A stretch of 64,000 nucleotides of DNA from Streptomyces lavendulae subsp. lavendulae (GTDB lineage Bacteria; Actinomycetota; Actinomycetes; Streptomycetales; Streptomycetaceae): contig NZ_CP024985.1 of assembly GCF_002803845.1 (NCBI RefSeq), positions 806,001-870,000 of the forward strand, in the 5' to 3' direction. Positions 26,474-35,344 of the stretch are shown here, piece after piece; position 1 is the first letter of the stretch; each line of letters starts with the position of its first letter. Below the pieces are notes generated by a model, which was not told the origin of the DNA, ran no database searches, and saw only the letters and a list, made by a program, of their open reading frames with translations. A program made the translations under genes and the position numbers.

Positions 26474-29350
26474 ATGAACACCACCACCCAATGGCGAGCG
26501 GGCGACCGCTTCATGCTGCGCGTGGCCGGCCTGCCCCTGACCGCGGCCGACGCGCTGCGCTGCGCGGACACCCGCCGCTGGGCGGCCGACGTGCTCACGG
26601 CCGAGGACGGGCTGCGGGCGGACGCCCAGTGGCTGAGCGAGGTGCTGCACCGGGCGGTCGGCGAGACCGACCCGGATCCGGGCGGACCGGACGCGGCCGG
26701 ACGCCGCGCGCTGCTGCGGCTGCGACGGCAGATCCACAACGGCCGGCCGCCCGCCGACCCCGAGGGCGCCCTGCGCATCCTCGCCGAGTTCGGCGGTCCG
26801 GGGGCGGACGCCGCCGTGGAGCGGCTCGGCGGCTGGCTGCGGCGCGCGGACGAACTGGCGAAGCTGCTGGCCGAGGGCGAGGCCCTGCTGGCCGCCGATC
26901 TGGGCCGGGGCCGGGCCGCGCTGCGCGACCTGCTGGCGGACGAACGGCTGCGGCACGGACTGCTGCTGGCCTCCCCGGTCCTGGAGGGGCAGCTCGACGC
27001 GTACGCGCGGGCCACCGCGGACGGCTCGGTGCCGCAGGGCCGGGCCCGCAAGGCCGAGCGCTCGGTGCTCTCGTACCTCTTCCGCACCGCGTGCAAGACC
27101 AGTCCCTTCAGCACCTTCACCGGGGTGGCGACCGGCCGGTTCACGGAGCAGGAGGCACCGGAGGGGGCCGGGCCGCAGGGGATCCGGGTGGCGGACCACT
27201 GGAGCAGCCACGTGCGGCTGAACGTGGTGGTCCTGGCCCGGCTCGCCGAGCTGGTCCTGGCCGATCCGGTGCGCCGCCGGGACCTGCCGCTGCGCCCGGC
27301 GCCGGGCTGGGGGCGCGAGGAGGACCGTATCCGCTACGTGCGCCGCTCGGTGACGGCGGGCGACGACTCGGCCGCGGTCACCTTCGACGCGGTCAAGGAC
27401 CGGCTGTTCTTCCTGCGCCGCAGCGGCACCCTCGACCGGCTGCTCGCCCTCTTCGCGGAGCGTGAGGAGGTGTCCGGGCGGCCGGAGCTGCGCCACCGGG
27501 AGCTGGCCGACTGGCTGGCGGCGGAGCACGGGGCGCCGCCGCAGGAGTGCGAGGCGTACATCGCCGCCCTGCTGGAGCTCGGCATGGTGCGCGTGCCGTG
27601 CCTGGACACCCAGGTGCACAGCGGGGATCCCGTACGGTCCTTCCAGGATGCGCTGCGCGCGCTGGAGCGGCCCTGGGCGCAGGAGCTCGCCGGGCTGCTG
27701 GAGGAGCCGGCCCGGGTACTGGAGCGCTATCCGCACGCGGACCGGGCCGAGCGCGCGGAGCTGCTGCGCGCCCTGCGCACCGGACTGCGCCAGGCACAGC
27801 GGGAGCTGGGCGCGCCCGCGGACGCGCCGCTGCCACAGACCCTGGTATACGAGGACGTCAGCGCGGGCCGTGAGCTGCCCGCTCCGGCGCCGGGGTGGGC
27901 GCGGGAGGGGTCGGACGGGGGCGCCCTGCGGTCGGTGGAGCGGATCCTGCCGGCCTTCGACCTGACGCTCGCCCAGCGGATCACCTTCGAGGGCTTCTTC
28001 ACCGCCCGCTACGGGCGCGGCGGGCGCTGCGAGGACCTGCTGGGCCTGGTGCACGACTTCCACGAGGACTTCTTCGACCAGTACCTGTCCTTCACCGCGC
28101 GGCGCACCCCCTTCGACGCGCGCGGCGAGTACGTGCCGGAGGAGAACTGGCTCGGCCTGCCCGGCATCCGGGCCCTGGACGCGGCCCGGCGCGCCTTCAC
28201 CGGCCGGATGCGGGAGCACTGGGCGGCGTACGAGGAGCGGGGCGGCGGCGCCGAGCTGCGCCTGACGGAGGACGACGTCGCGGCCGTGGCGGAGGAACTG
28301 GAGCCGGTGGTGCCGGGCTTCGCGCCGCGCTGCCACCACGTGCAGCTGGCCCGCGACCCGGCCACGGGCGGGGAGCTGACCGTGCTGAACCGCTCCTACG
28401 GCGGCCTGTCCTTCCCCTTCAGCCGCTTCACCCACGTCTACGGGGAGCGGGACGGGCAGCCGTCCCTCGACGGGCAGTCGCGCGCCACGGCCGCCGCGGT
28501 CACCCCGCCGGGCGCGGTGTTCGCCGAGGTCACCGGTGGGCCGGTGACCACCAACCTGAACCTGCACGGGCGGCTCACCGAGTACGAGATCGTCTGTCCG
28601 GGCGAGAGCGGCACCCTGCCGGAGGAGCGGCTGCTGCGCCTGGACGACCTGTACGCGCAGCACGTGCCGGAGACCGGCCGGGTGGTACTGCGCTCGCGCC
28701 GCCTGGGCGTGGAGGTGATCCCGGTGTACCTCGGGTACCTGGTGCCTCTCGCGCTGCCCGCCGTACCGCGGACGCTGCTGCTGCTCTCGCCGTCCTCGAT
28801 GTCCCCGCTGGACGTGTGGGCGGGGGTGGCGGAGGCGGTCCCGCACGGCGGGGTGAGCGCGCGTCCGCGGGTGGTGCACGGGGACGTGGTGCTGAGCCGG
28901 CGCAGCTGGACCACCACGGCGGGGGAACTGCCGGCGCACGGGGCGCGGGAGGCCGCGCACTTCCTGGAGTGGCAGCGCTGGCGGCGGGCGCACGGGCTGC
29001 CGGAGCGGGTGTTCGCGACGGTGTCGACGGGTCCTTCGGCGCTGGGGGCGAAACCGCAGTACGTGGACTTCGCGAGCCTGCTGTCGCTGGCGGCCTTCGA
29101 GCCGCTGCTGCGCGAGGGCGGCCACCGGGTGGTCTTCCGCGAGATGCTCCCGGACCCCGGTTCGCTGCACACCCTCTCGGAGCGCGGGGCGCACGTCGCC
29201 GAACTCGCCGTCGAGACCTTCGCCACGACCGTCCCGTCAGACCCGCGATCCCCGGAATCCCCGGAATCCCAGAACTCCCCGAACTCCCCGGACTCCCCGA
29301 ACTCCCCGAACTCCCCCGACCCGGAAGGCGTTTCCAGATGTCAGAGCTGA
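26474..29350 (+). CDS. LanB-type dehydratase, glutamylation subunit
   Basis: A 958-aa Lant_dehydr_N protein. By family knowledge it transfers Glu from glutamyl-tRNA to Ser/Thr of the azole-bearing precursor. Recognisable parts are FMLRVAGLPLTAADAL at the N-terminus, SYLFRTACKTSPFSTFTG near residue 210, and YVDFASLLSLAAFEPLL with FREMLPDP near the end. The elimination domain is absent and is encoded by the next gene, the split arrangement of thiopeptide and goadsporin pathways. The last about 30 residues are an unusual Ser-Pro-Asn/Asp/Glu repeat tail that overlaps the next start by 13 bases. Confidence 0.93.
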   Translation: MNTTTQWRAGDRFMLRVAGLPLTAADALRCADTRRWAADVLTAEDGLRADAQWLSEVLHRAVGETDPDPGGPDAAGRRALLRLRRQIHNGRPPADPEGALRILAEFGGPGADAAVERLGGWLRRADELAKLLAEGEALLAADLGRGRAALRDLLADERLRHGLLLASPVLEGQLDAYARATADGSVPQGRARKAERSVLSYLFRTACKTSPFSTFTGVATGRFTEQEAPEGAGPQGIRVADHWSSHVRLNVVVLARLAELVLADPVRRRDLPLRPAPGWGREEDRIRYVRRSVTAGDDSAAVTFDAVKDRLFFLRRSGTLDRLLALFAEREEVSGRPELRHRELADWLAAEHGAPPQECEAYIAALLELGMVRVPCLDTQVHSGDPVRSFQDALRALERPWAQELAGLLEEPARVLERYPHADRAERAELLRALRTGLRQAQRELGAPADAPLPQTLVYEDVSAGRELPAPAPGWAREGSDGGALRSVERILPAFDLTLAQRITFEGFFTARYGRGGRCEDLLGLVHDFHEDFFDQYLSFTARRTPFDARGEYVPEENWLGLPGIRALDAARRAFTGRMREHWAAYEERGGGAELRLTEDDVAAVAEELEPVVPGFAPRCHHVQLARDPATGGELTVLNRSYGGLSFPFSRFTHVYGERDGQPSLDGQSRATAAAVTPPGAVFAEVTGGPVTTNLNLHGRLTEYEIVCPGESGTLPEERLLRLDDLYAQHVPETGRVVLRSRRLGVEVIPVYLGYLVPLALPAVPRTLLLLSPSSMSPLDVWAGVAEAVPHGGVSARPRVVHGDVVLSRRSWTTTAGELPAHGAREAAHFLEWQRWRRAHGLPERVFATVSTGPSALGAKPQYVDFASLLSLAAFEPLLREGGHRVVFREMLPDPGSLHTLSERGAHVAELAVETFATTVPSDPRSPESPESQNSPNSPDSPNSPNSPDPEGVSRCQS
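29250..29319 (+). repeat. 9-bp tandem repeat encoding a SPN/SPD/SPE tail
   Basis: About seven imperfect copies of a 9-base unit (CCCCGAACT and variants GGAAT, GGACT). They encode an SPE/SPN/SPD triplet repeat at the C-terminus of the LanB glutamylation protein, just before the overlapping next gene. It may act as a flexible linker or reflect slippage. Confidence 0.75.
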
Positions 29351-30417
29351 CCCCGACGCGTGGCGCGTGGCAGGCCGTGCACATCTTCTACGCCGCCAAC
29401 CCGCAGCCCCTGCTGGTGCGGTGCGTGCGTCCGCTGATCGCCTCGCTGGAGGAGGACGGGCTGCTGGCGGGCCACTTCTTCATCAACTACTGGCTGGAGG
29501 GGCCGCACGTACGGCTGCGGCTGCGCCCGGTGACCCCGGCGGCGGAGGCCGAGGTGCGGCGGCGCACCGAGGAGGCGGTGGCCGCCTTCCTGCGGTCCCG
29601 GCCGGCGCTGTACGAGGTGGACTCCGGGTTCCTCAACGAGTTCTACAACACGCTCTTCGACATCGAGTTCCCCGAGGGGGACCGGGCGGCCTTCATGGGC
29701 GCCGACGGCCGGATGAACCTGCGTCCCAACAACTCCTTCTCCTGGGAGCCGTACGAGCCGGAGTTCGGCAAGTACGGCGGTCCGGCGGGGGTCGAGCTCG
29801 CCGAGTGGCACTTCGCCCGTTCCAGCGATCTGGTCATGGACGCCCTGGGCTCGATGAACCTGCACCTGCGGACGGTGCTGCTGGGCACGTCGGCGCAGCT
29901 GATGATGGTGATGGCGGGCGTGTTCCTGCCCGACCGGGAGGAGCTGGGCGGCTACCTGGACCGCTACTACGAGTTCTGGCACCGGGCCTTCCCCGGCACC
30001 GGTTTCATCGGCTCCTCCGAGTACGACCGCACGTACGAACAGACCGCCCCCGGGCTCGCGCGGCGCTTCTCGGGGGTGCGGGCGGCGCTCGGCTCCGGGG
30101 AGACCGGCCGGCTGCCCGCCTTCCTCGCCGGGTGGGCCGAGCACTGCCGGGAGCTGCGGCGGCGGGCCGAGGCGCTGGCCGTCGGCGGGGAGCTGGTGTT
30201 CCGCTCCTGGGACGGCACCCGCGACGAGCGGGTGACGGATCCGGCGGTGGCGCTGCCGCTGCTGCTCTCCCCCTACATGCACATGACGAACAACCGGCTG
30301 CACGTGACCATCCGGGACGAGGCCTACCTCGCGCACCTGCTGGGCCGGGTGCTGCGGGAGGGCGCGCCGGGGGACGCCGCGGCGGACCCGGCCGGGGCGG
30401 GGGTGGTCGGGCCGTGA
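29338..30417 (+). CDS. SpaB_C / thiopeptide-type elimination protein
   Basis: A 359-aa protein of the SpaB_C family. It begins with the typical WQAVHIFYAANPQPLLVRC and HFFINYWLEGPHVRLRL, and ends SPYMHMTNNRLHVTI, where the HMxxNR motif matches the catalytic elimination region of NisB. It should remove glutamate to leave dehydroalanine or dehydrobutyrine. Thiopeptide pathways carry a second homologue that acts as the [4+2] pyridine synthase; only this one is present here. It overlaps both neighbours (13 bases upstream, GTGA downstream). Confidence 0.88.
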   Translation: MSELTPTRGAWQAVHIFYAANPQPLLVRCVRPLIASLEEDGLLAGHFFINYWLEGPHVRLRLRPVTPAAEAEVRRRTEEAVAAFLRSRPALYEVDSGFLNEFYNTLFDIEFPEGDRAAFMGADGRMNLRPNNSFSWEPYEPEFGKYGGPAGVELAEWHFARSSDLVMDALGSMNLHLRTVLLGTSAQLMMVMAGVFLPDREELGGYLDRYYEFWHRAFPGTGFIGSSEYDRTYEQTAPGLARRFSGVRAALGSGETGRLPAFLAGWAEHCRELRRRAEALAVGGELVFRSWDGTRDERVTDPAVALPLLLSPYMHMTNNRLHVTIRDEAYLAHLLGRVLREGAPGDAAADPAGAGVVGP

Positions 30418-31520
30418 GCACGCCCTCGGGGATGCTGGAGCACCGGCCCGCGCTGCGGCCGGGGATCCTGCTGTCGCCGCCGCTGCTGAACGGCCCCACC
30501 GTGGTGCACCTGGTGAAGGACCCGGTGTCCGGGTCCTCCTTCGAGATCGGGCCGAAGGAGTACTTCCTGGTCTCGCGGCTGGACGGCTCGCGCAGCCTCG
30601 CCGAGATCGGCGAGGCCTACGGCCGGGCCTTCGGGCGCCGGCTGGGCGAGCGGAACTGGCAGCAGCTGCTCGGGCTGCTGGGGAGCCGGCGGCTGCTGGC
30701 GGGCGGTCCGCCCCCGGAGCCCGCGGCCGGACCGGGGCCGCAGCGCACCGGGACCCTGCTGCGCGGGACCCTGCGGCTGGTCGCGGACGCCGACGCGACG
30801 ACGGCGCGGCTGCACCGGTTCCTGCGGCCGGTCCTGCGGCCGGTGGCGGTGGGTGCGCTGATCCTCGTCTGCCTGGGCATGGAAGGGGTGTTGGCGTTCG
30901 CGTCCGGGGAACTCCTGGAGGACCTGTGGTGGTTGCTGTCGCACCCGGTGCCGCTGCTGGCGGTGGCCACGCTGCTGTGGCTGAGCACCGCCCTGCACGA
31001 GTTCGCGCACGGGATCGCCGCCCGGCACGTCGGCGGTACGGTCGGGGAGATCGGGCTGCGCTGGCGGCTGCCGGTCGCGATCATGTACTGCACCGTCGAC
31101 AACTACCGCTACCTGCCCCGGCGTCGCCAGCAGCTGGCGGTGGCCGGGGCGGGCGCCTTCGCCAACCTGCTGTTCCTGCTGCCCTTCTTCGGCTGGTGGG
31201 CCGCCCTGCCCGCCGAAGACGCCACCGGGCGGGTACTGGGCGCGCTGCTGCTGCTCGGCAGCGCCCAGGCCCTGGTCAACCTGGTCCCGCTGCCGCCGCT
31301 CGACGGCTACACGCTGCTCGGGCACGCCCTGCGCGTGACCCGGCTGGCGCCCGCCAGTTCGGCCTACCTGCGGCTGCGGATGCGCGACCGCGCGGCCGCG
31401 GAGGCGTACCCGCGCCGGGCCCGGCGGCTCTACCTCGGCTACGGGATCGGCTCGGCCGTGCTGGTCCTGCTCCTGGCCGGGGCCGCGGCGGCCGCCGTCG
31501 TCCTCACCGTCCGCGCCTGA
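30414..31520 (+). CDS. Membrane M50-like metalloprotease with N-terminal PqqD-like domain
   Basis: A 368-aa protein starting with GTG coupled to the preceding stop. Residues about 10-95 resemble a PqqD/RRE winged helix (HLVKDPVSGSSFEIGPKEYF to GLLGSRRLL). A membrane region follows with five or six hydrophobic segments. The zinc motif HEFAHGIAARH lies in a helix near residue 200, and the third-ligand motif NLVPLPPLDGY near residue 290, both diagnostic of site-2-type peptidases. It is the best candidate to cleave the leader, possibly at the membrane next to the exporter. Alternatives are a maturation chaperone or immunity factor. Confidence 0.85.
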   Translation: MSTPSGMLEHRPALRPGILLSPPLLNGPTVVHLVKDPVSGSSFEIGPKEYFLVSRLDGSRSLAEIGEAYGRAFGRRLGERNWQQLLGLLGSRRLLAGGPPPEPAAGPGPQRTGTLLRGTLRLVADADATTARLHRFLRPVLRPVAVGALILVCLGMEGVLAFASGELLEDLWWLLSHPVPLLAVATLLWLSTALHEFAHGIAARHVGGTVGEIGLRWRLPVAIMYCTVDNYRYLPRRRQQLAVAGAGAFANLLFLLPFFGWWAALPAEDATGRVLGALLLLGSAQALVNLVPLPPLDGYTLLGHALRVTRLAPASSAYLRLRMRDRAAAEAYPRRARRLYLGYGIGSAVLVLLLAGAAAAAVVLTVRA

Positions 31521-31574
31521 CCCCCTGTTCTTCCCACCCGCTCCGTCTCCGATACCGAGGGAACCGCACCGCCC

Positions 31575-32561
31575 ATGACAACTGACCGCACCCCACCGCC
31601 CGGGGCACCCCTCACGGGCCCCGTAGCCGTCTCCGTCCAGGAGGTCCGCAAGCGCTACGGCGACCGCCAGGCCGTGGACGGCATCTCCCTCGACGTGCAG
31701 CGCGGCGAGTTCTTCGGCCTGCTCGGCCCCAACGGCGCGGGCAAGACCACCCTCATCGAGATCGTCGAGGGCCTGCGCCAGGCGGACTCCGGCACGGTCG
31801 AGGTGCTGGGCGAACGCCCCTGGCCCCGCAACACCGCGCTGCTGCCGCGGATCGGCGTACAGACCCAGGCCTCGGCCTTCTTCGTGCGCCAGACCGCGCG
31901 CGAGCACCTGGCGACCGTCGCCGGGCTGTACCGCAAGGACGCGGCCGCCGCGGACCGCACGCTGGAGACGGTCGCGCTGACCGAACAGCGCGACGTCCTC
32001 GTCGAGAACCTCTCCGGCGGCCAGCGCCAGCGGCTCGCCATCGCCTCGGCGCTGGTCCACGACCCGGAACTGATCTTCCTGGACGAGCCGACGGCCGCGC
32101 TGGACCCGCAGGCCCGCCGCGACCTGTGGGAGGTGCTGCGCGCTCTCAAGGGCGAGGGCCGCACCATCGTCTACACCACCCACCACCTGGACGAGGCCGA
32201 GGCCCTGTGCGACCGGGTGGCCATCCTCGTCGCGGGCAGGATCGCCGCCCTCGACTCCCCGCACCGGCTGGTCGCCGCCGCCGGGGCCCCGGCCCGGCTG
32301 CTGGTGCCGGCCGGGCGGATCGGCGTCGCGCAGGCCGCCGCCCTGGACGGGGTGGACCGGGTGAGCGAGCAGGGCGGCTCCCTGGTGCTGGAGACCGCGG
32401 CCCCCGGCCGGGTCCTGCAGGCCGTCGACGCCCTCACCGGACTCGACGGGGTGATGACCCGGACGGCGACCCTGGAGGACGTCTACCTGGAACTCACCGG
32501 CCACCACCACGGGCCGGACGCCGGCCGCACCCCCGCACACACCACGGAGTCCCCGGCATGA
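31575..32561 (+). CDS. ABC transporter ATP-binding protein (RiPP export or immunity)
   Basis: A 328-aa ATPase of the ABC-2 (CcmA/DrrA-like) type. Walker A GPNGAGKTT, Q-loop, signature LSGGQRQR, Walker B LIFLDEPTAALD and the H-loop in TTHHLDEAEAL are intact. The C-terminal extension of about 90 residues is usual for this class. Its stop overlaps the permease start by four bases. It most likely powers export of the mature peptide and self-protection. Confidence 0.92.
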   Translation: MTTDRTPPPGAPLTGPVAVSVQEVRKRYGDRQAVDGISLDVQRGEFFGLLGPNGAGKTTLIEIVEGLRQADSGTVEVLGERPWPRNTALLPRIGVQTQASAFFVRQTAREHLATVAGLYRKDAAAADRTLETVALTEQRDVLVENLSGGQRQRLAIASALVHDPELIFLDEPTAALDPQARRDLWEVLRALKGEGRTIVYTTHHLDEAEALCDRVAILVAGRIAALDSPHRLVAAAGAPARLLVPAGRIGVAQAAALDGVDRVSEQGGSLVLETAAPGRVLQAVDALTGLDGVMTRTATLEDVYLELTGHHHGPDAGRTPAHTTESPA

Positions 32562-33313
32562 GCGCATACACGGCACTGACCTCGGCGGGCTACCGGGCCC
32601 AGGTCCGGGACAAGGCCACCCTCTTCTTCACCTTCGCCTTCCCGCTCCTCTTCCTGGTCGTCTTCGGCCTGATCTTCAGCGGCCAGGACGTGGAGGAGAG
32701 CGGGCGCCCCTACATCTCCTACATCGCACCCGGGGTGATGTCCTGGGGCGTCGCCAACGCCGCCGTCTTCGGGATCGCCTTCACCCTGATGCAGTGGCGG
32801 CGCGACGACCTGCTGCGGCTGGTCCGGCTCACGCCGACGCCGCTGACCACCGTGCTGGCCTCGCGCTACGTCCTGGCCCTGGTCGTGGGCGTCGTGCAGG
32901 CGGCGGTGTTCATAGCCGTGGCCATGCTGCCCGGATTCGGTCTGGCCCTCGACGGCCGCTGGCCGCTGGTGCTGCCGGCGCTGGTGGCCGGGATCACCGC
33001 CTTCATGGCGATCGGCGTGATCGTCGGGAACTTCGCCCACACCCCCGAGGCCGTCGCCGCGATCGCCAACTGCCTGATGGTGCCGATGGCGTTCCTGTCC
33101 GGGTCCTTCCTGCCGCTCGACATGATGCCGGGCTGGCTGCGGTCGGTCTCCCGGGTCCTGCCGCTGCGCTACCTCAACGACGCGGCCACCGGCGCGCTGA
33201 CCGGTTCGGGCTCGCTCGCCACCATCGGGATCGGGTGCGCCGCACTGTGCGGGTTCGCCCTGCTGTTCGGCGGGATCGGGCTCAAGACCTTCCGCTGGAG
33301 CAACCAGTCATGA
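32558..33313 (+). CDS. ABC-2 type permease
   Basis: A 251-aa integral membrane protein with six hydrophobic segments (first LFFTFAFPLLFLVVFGLIF, last IGIGCAALCGFALLFGGIGL). It has the ABC-2 signature region FLSGSFLPLDMMPGWLRSVSRVLPLRY. ATGA overlaps couple it to the ATPase upstream and to YcaO 2 downstream. Together with the ATPase it forms the cluster exporter. Confidence 0.9.
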   Translation: MSAYTALTSAGYRAQVRDKATLFFTFAFPLLFLVVFGLIFSGQDVEESGRPYISYIAPGVMSWGVANAAVFGIAFTLMQWRRDDLLRLVRLTPTPLTTVLASRYVLALVVGVVQAAVFIAVAMLPGFGLALDGRWPLVLPALVAGITAFMAIGVIVGNFAHTPEAVAAIANCLMVPMAFLSGSFLPLDMMPGWLRSVSRVLPLRYLNDAATGALTGSGSLATIGIGCAALCGFALLFGGIGLKTFRWSNQS

Positions 33314-35259
33314 CCGCGACGAGAGCCGTACGGGCCGGGGCCCCGGCGGGAACCCCGATGGAGCCGGCCCGGCGCGCCCTGGAGCAGGCCCTCGGCGGCG
33401 CGGGCACCGGGCCCGCCGTCGTCACCCTGGGGGTGCACGACGCCCTCGGACCGCGTGCCGCCGACCCGTTCGCGACGGTCCGGCCGGGCGCGACCGTCCA
33501 CCTCAGCGCCCGGGCCGTACTGATCGGCCCCTGGGGCGGCGACGCCAGCGCGCCCGCCTGCGGGCAGTGCCTGGCGATGCGCTGGCAGCGGCTGCGCAGC
33601 CGCAGCGAACGGGACGCGCTGGAGACCGGCACCGGGCCGGTCACCACCGCCGCGGCGCACTGGCCGCGGCTGTCCCCCTGGGTGCTCGACGCGGTCGCCG
33701 CCCTGCACGCGGCCGTGGCGGGCGGGGAGGCGGGCGCGCCCGGCCGGTCGGCGGCCGACCGGGCCCTGCCCCAGGTCTCCCGGCTGGACCTGGAGACCCT
33801 CCAGGTGCGCACGTACCCGCTGGCCGCCGACCCGCTCTGCCCGGACTGCGGCCCGCGCGGCACCGACGCCCCGCGGCCCTTCACCCCCCGCTCGCTGCCC
33901 AAACCCCACCCGGGGGCGCAGCGGCTGCGCGCGGCGTCCTCGTACCCGGTGCCGCACGAGGCGCTGGCGAACCCGGTGACGGGGGTGCTGGGCGCGGGCA
34001 CCTGGACCAACGTGACCTCGCCGACCACCGCCCCCGTCGCGGGCAGCGTCTTCATGCGCGGCTACGCCGGGCTGACGGACGTCACCTGGAGCGGGCAGGC
34101 CAACAGCTTCTCCGCCAGCCGCGACCTGGCCTTCCTGGAGGGCCTGGAGCGGTACGCGGGCACGCACCGGCGCACCGGCTCCACCGAGGTGCTCACCGCC
34201 GCGTACGCGGAACTCGGCGATCGGGCGCTGGACCCGGCGCTCTGCGGGTTCTACCCGGAGGCTACCTACCGCGACGATCCGCTGGTCTCCCCCTTCGACC
34301 CGGAGCGGCCGATCCCCTGGGTGTACGGGCATTCGCTGCGCGACGACCGCCCGGTGCTGGTGCCGGCCCGGCTGGCGTACTACAGCGCGGGCCTCGCGGC
34401 CGACAACTTCGTCTTCGAGTGCTCCAACGGCTGCGCGATCGGCGGCTCCCCCGAGGAGGCCCTGCTCGGGGCGCTGCTGGAGCTGATCGAGCGGGACGCC
34501 TTCCTGCTCGCCTGGTACGGCGGCCTGCGGCTGACGGAGATCGACCTGGCCTCCGTGCCGGGGCCGGCGGTACGGACGATGGTGGACCGGGCCGCGCTGC
34601 AGGGGTACGACGTGCACGCCTTCGACAACCGGATCGACCTGGCGGTGCCGGTGGTGACGGGTCTCGCGGTGCGCCGCGACGGCGGGCCGGGGCTGTACTC
34701 CTTCGGCGCGGGCGCCGCGCTGGATCCGGCGGCGGCGGTGGAGGCCGCCCTGTCGGAGGTGCTCACCTACATCCCGCACCTGCCCGGCCAAGTGGCGGAG
34801 CGGCAGGCCGAACTGGAGGCGATGACCCGGGACTTCTCCCTGGTCAAGCACCTCAAGGACCATGCGCAGCTGTACGGGCTGCCCGCGATGTCCCCGTACG
34901 TACGCCCGTACCGGGAGCCGCTCGCCGTGCGGCCGATGGAGGGTCTCTACGCGGAGTGGGAGGAGCGGGGGCGCCCCCGGACGGGCGATCTGCGCGACGA
35001 CCTGATGCTGTGCGTGGACGAACTCACCGCCGCCGGGCACGACGTGATCGTCGTAACCCAGACGACCCCGGAGCAGCGCCGGGCGGGGCTGAGCACCGTG
35101 TGCGCGATCGTCCCGGGGCTGCTGCCGATCGACTTCGGCTGGTCGCGCCAGCGGGCCCCGTACATGCCGAGGATGCGGACGGCGGCCGTGCGCGCCGGGC
35201 TGCGCCGGGAGCCGCTGACGGACGCGGAGGTCCGGCTGGTGCCGCACCCCTTCCCCTGA
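33310..35259 (+). CDS. YcaO cyclodehydratase 2
   Basis: A 649-aa paralogue of the YcaO at 22887 with the same layout. The N-terminal reduced E1-like region has CxxC pairs (ACGQCLAMRW and LCPDCG). The YcaO domain keeps all ATP-binding features: LEGLERYAG, SNGCAIGGSPEEA, LELIERDAFLLAWYG, GLLPIDFGWSRQR. It ends LVPHPFP. Two intact YcaOs suggest that Cys and Ser/Thr, or different core positions, are cyclised by different enzymes, an arrangement I recall for berninamycin-type clusters. It is the last gene of the plus-strand operon; a strong hairpin follows. Confidence 0.93.
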   Translation: MTATRAVRAGAPAGTPMEPARRALEQALGGAGTGPAVVTLGVHDALGPRAADPFATVRPGATVHLSARAVLIGPWGGDASAPACGQCLAMRWQRLRSRSERDALETGTGPVTTAAAHWPRLSPWVLDAVAALHAAVAGGEAGAPGRSAADRALPQVSRLDLETLQVRTYPLAADPLCPDCGPRGTDAPRPFTPRSLPKPHPGAQRLRAASSYPVPHEALANPVTGVLGAGTWTNVTSPTTAPVAGSVFMRGYAGLTDVTWSGQANSFSASRDLAFLEGLERYAGTHRRTGSTEVLTAAYAELGDRALDPALCGFYPEATYRDDPLVSPFDPERPIPWVYGHSLRDDRPVLVPARLAYYSAGLAADNFVFECSNGCAIGGSPEEALLGALLELIERDAFLLAWYGGLRLTEIDLASVPGPAVRTMVDRAALQGYDVHAFDNRIDLAVPVVTGLAVRRDGGPGLYSFGAGAALDPAAAVEAALSEVLTYIPHLPGQVAERQAELEAMTRDFSLVKHLKDHAQLYGLPAMSPYVRPYREPLAVRPMEGLYAEWEERGRPRTGDLRDDLMLCVDELTAAGHDVIVVTQTTPEQRRAGLSTVCAIVPGLLPIDFGWSRQRAPYMPRMRTAAVRAGLRREPLTDAEVRLVPHPFP

Positions 35260-35279
35260 GCGGGCGGGCGCCGCGCGCC

Positions 35280-35319
35280 GGATGCCCCGGCCCCCTCCGG
35301 AGAGGGGGCCGGGGCATCC
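35280..35319. terminator. Perfect 18-bp bidirectional hairpin
   Basis: Arms 35280-35297 and 35302-35319 are exactly complementary with a CGGA loop. The hairpin lies between the plus-strand biosynthetic operon and the convergent precursor gene, so it should end both transcripts and could also protect the 3' end of the short precursor mRNA. Confidence 0.85.
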
Positions 35320-35344
35320 GTGTGCACGGCCTGCTGAGCTCGGG

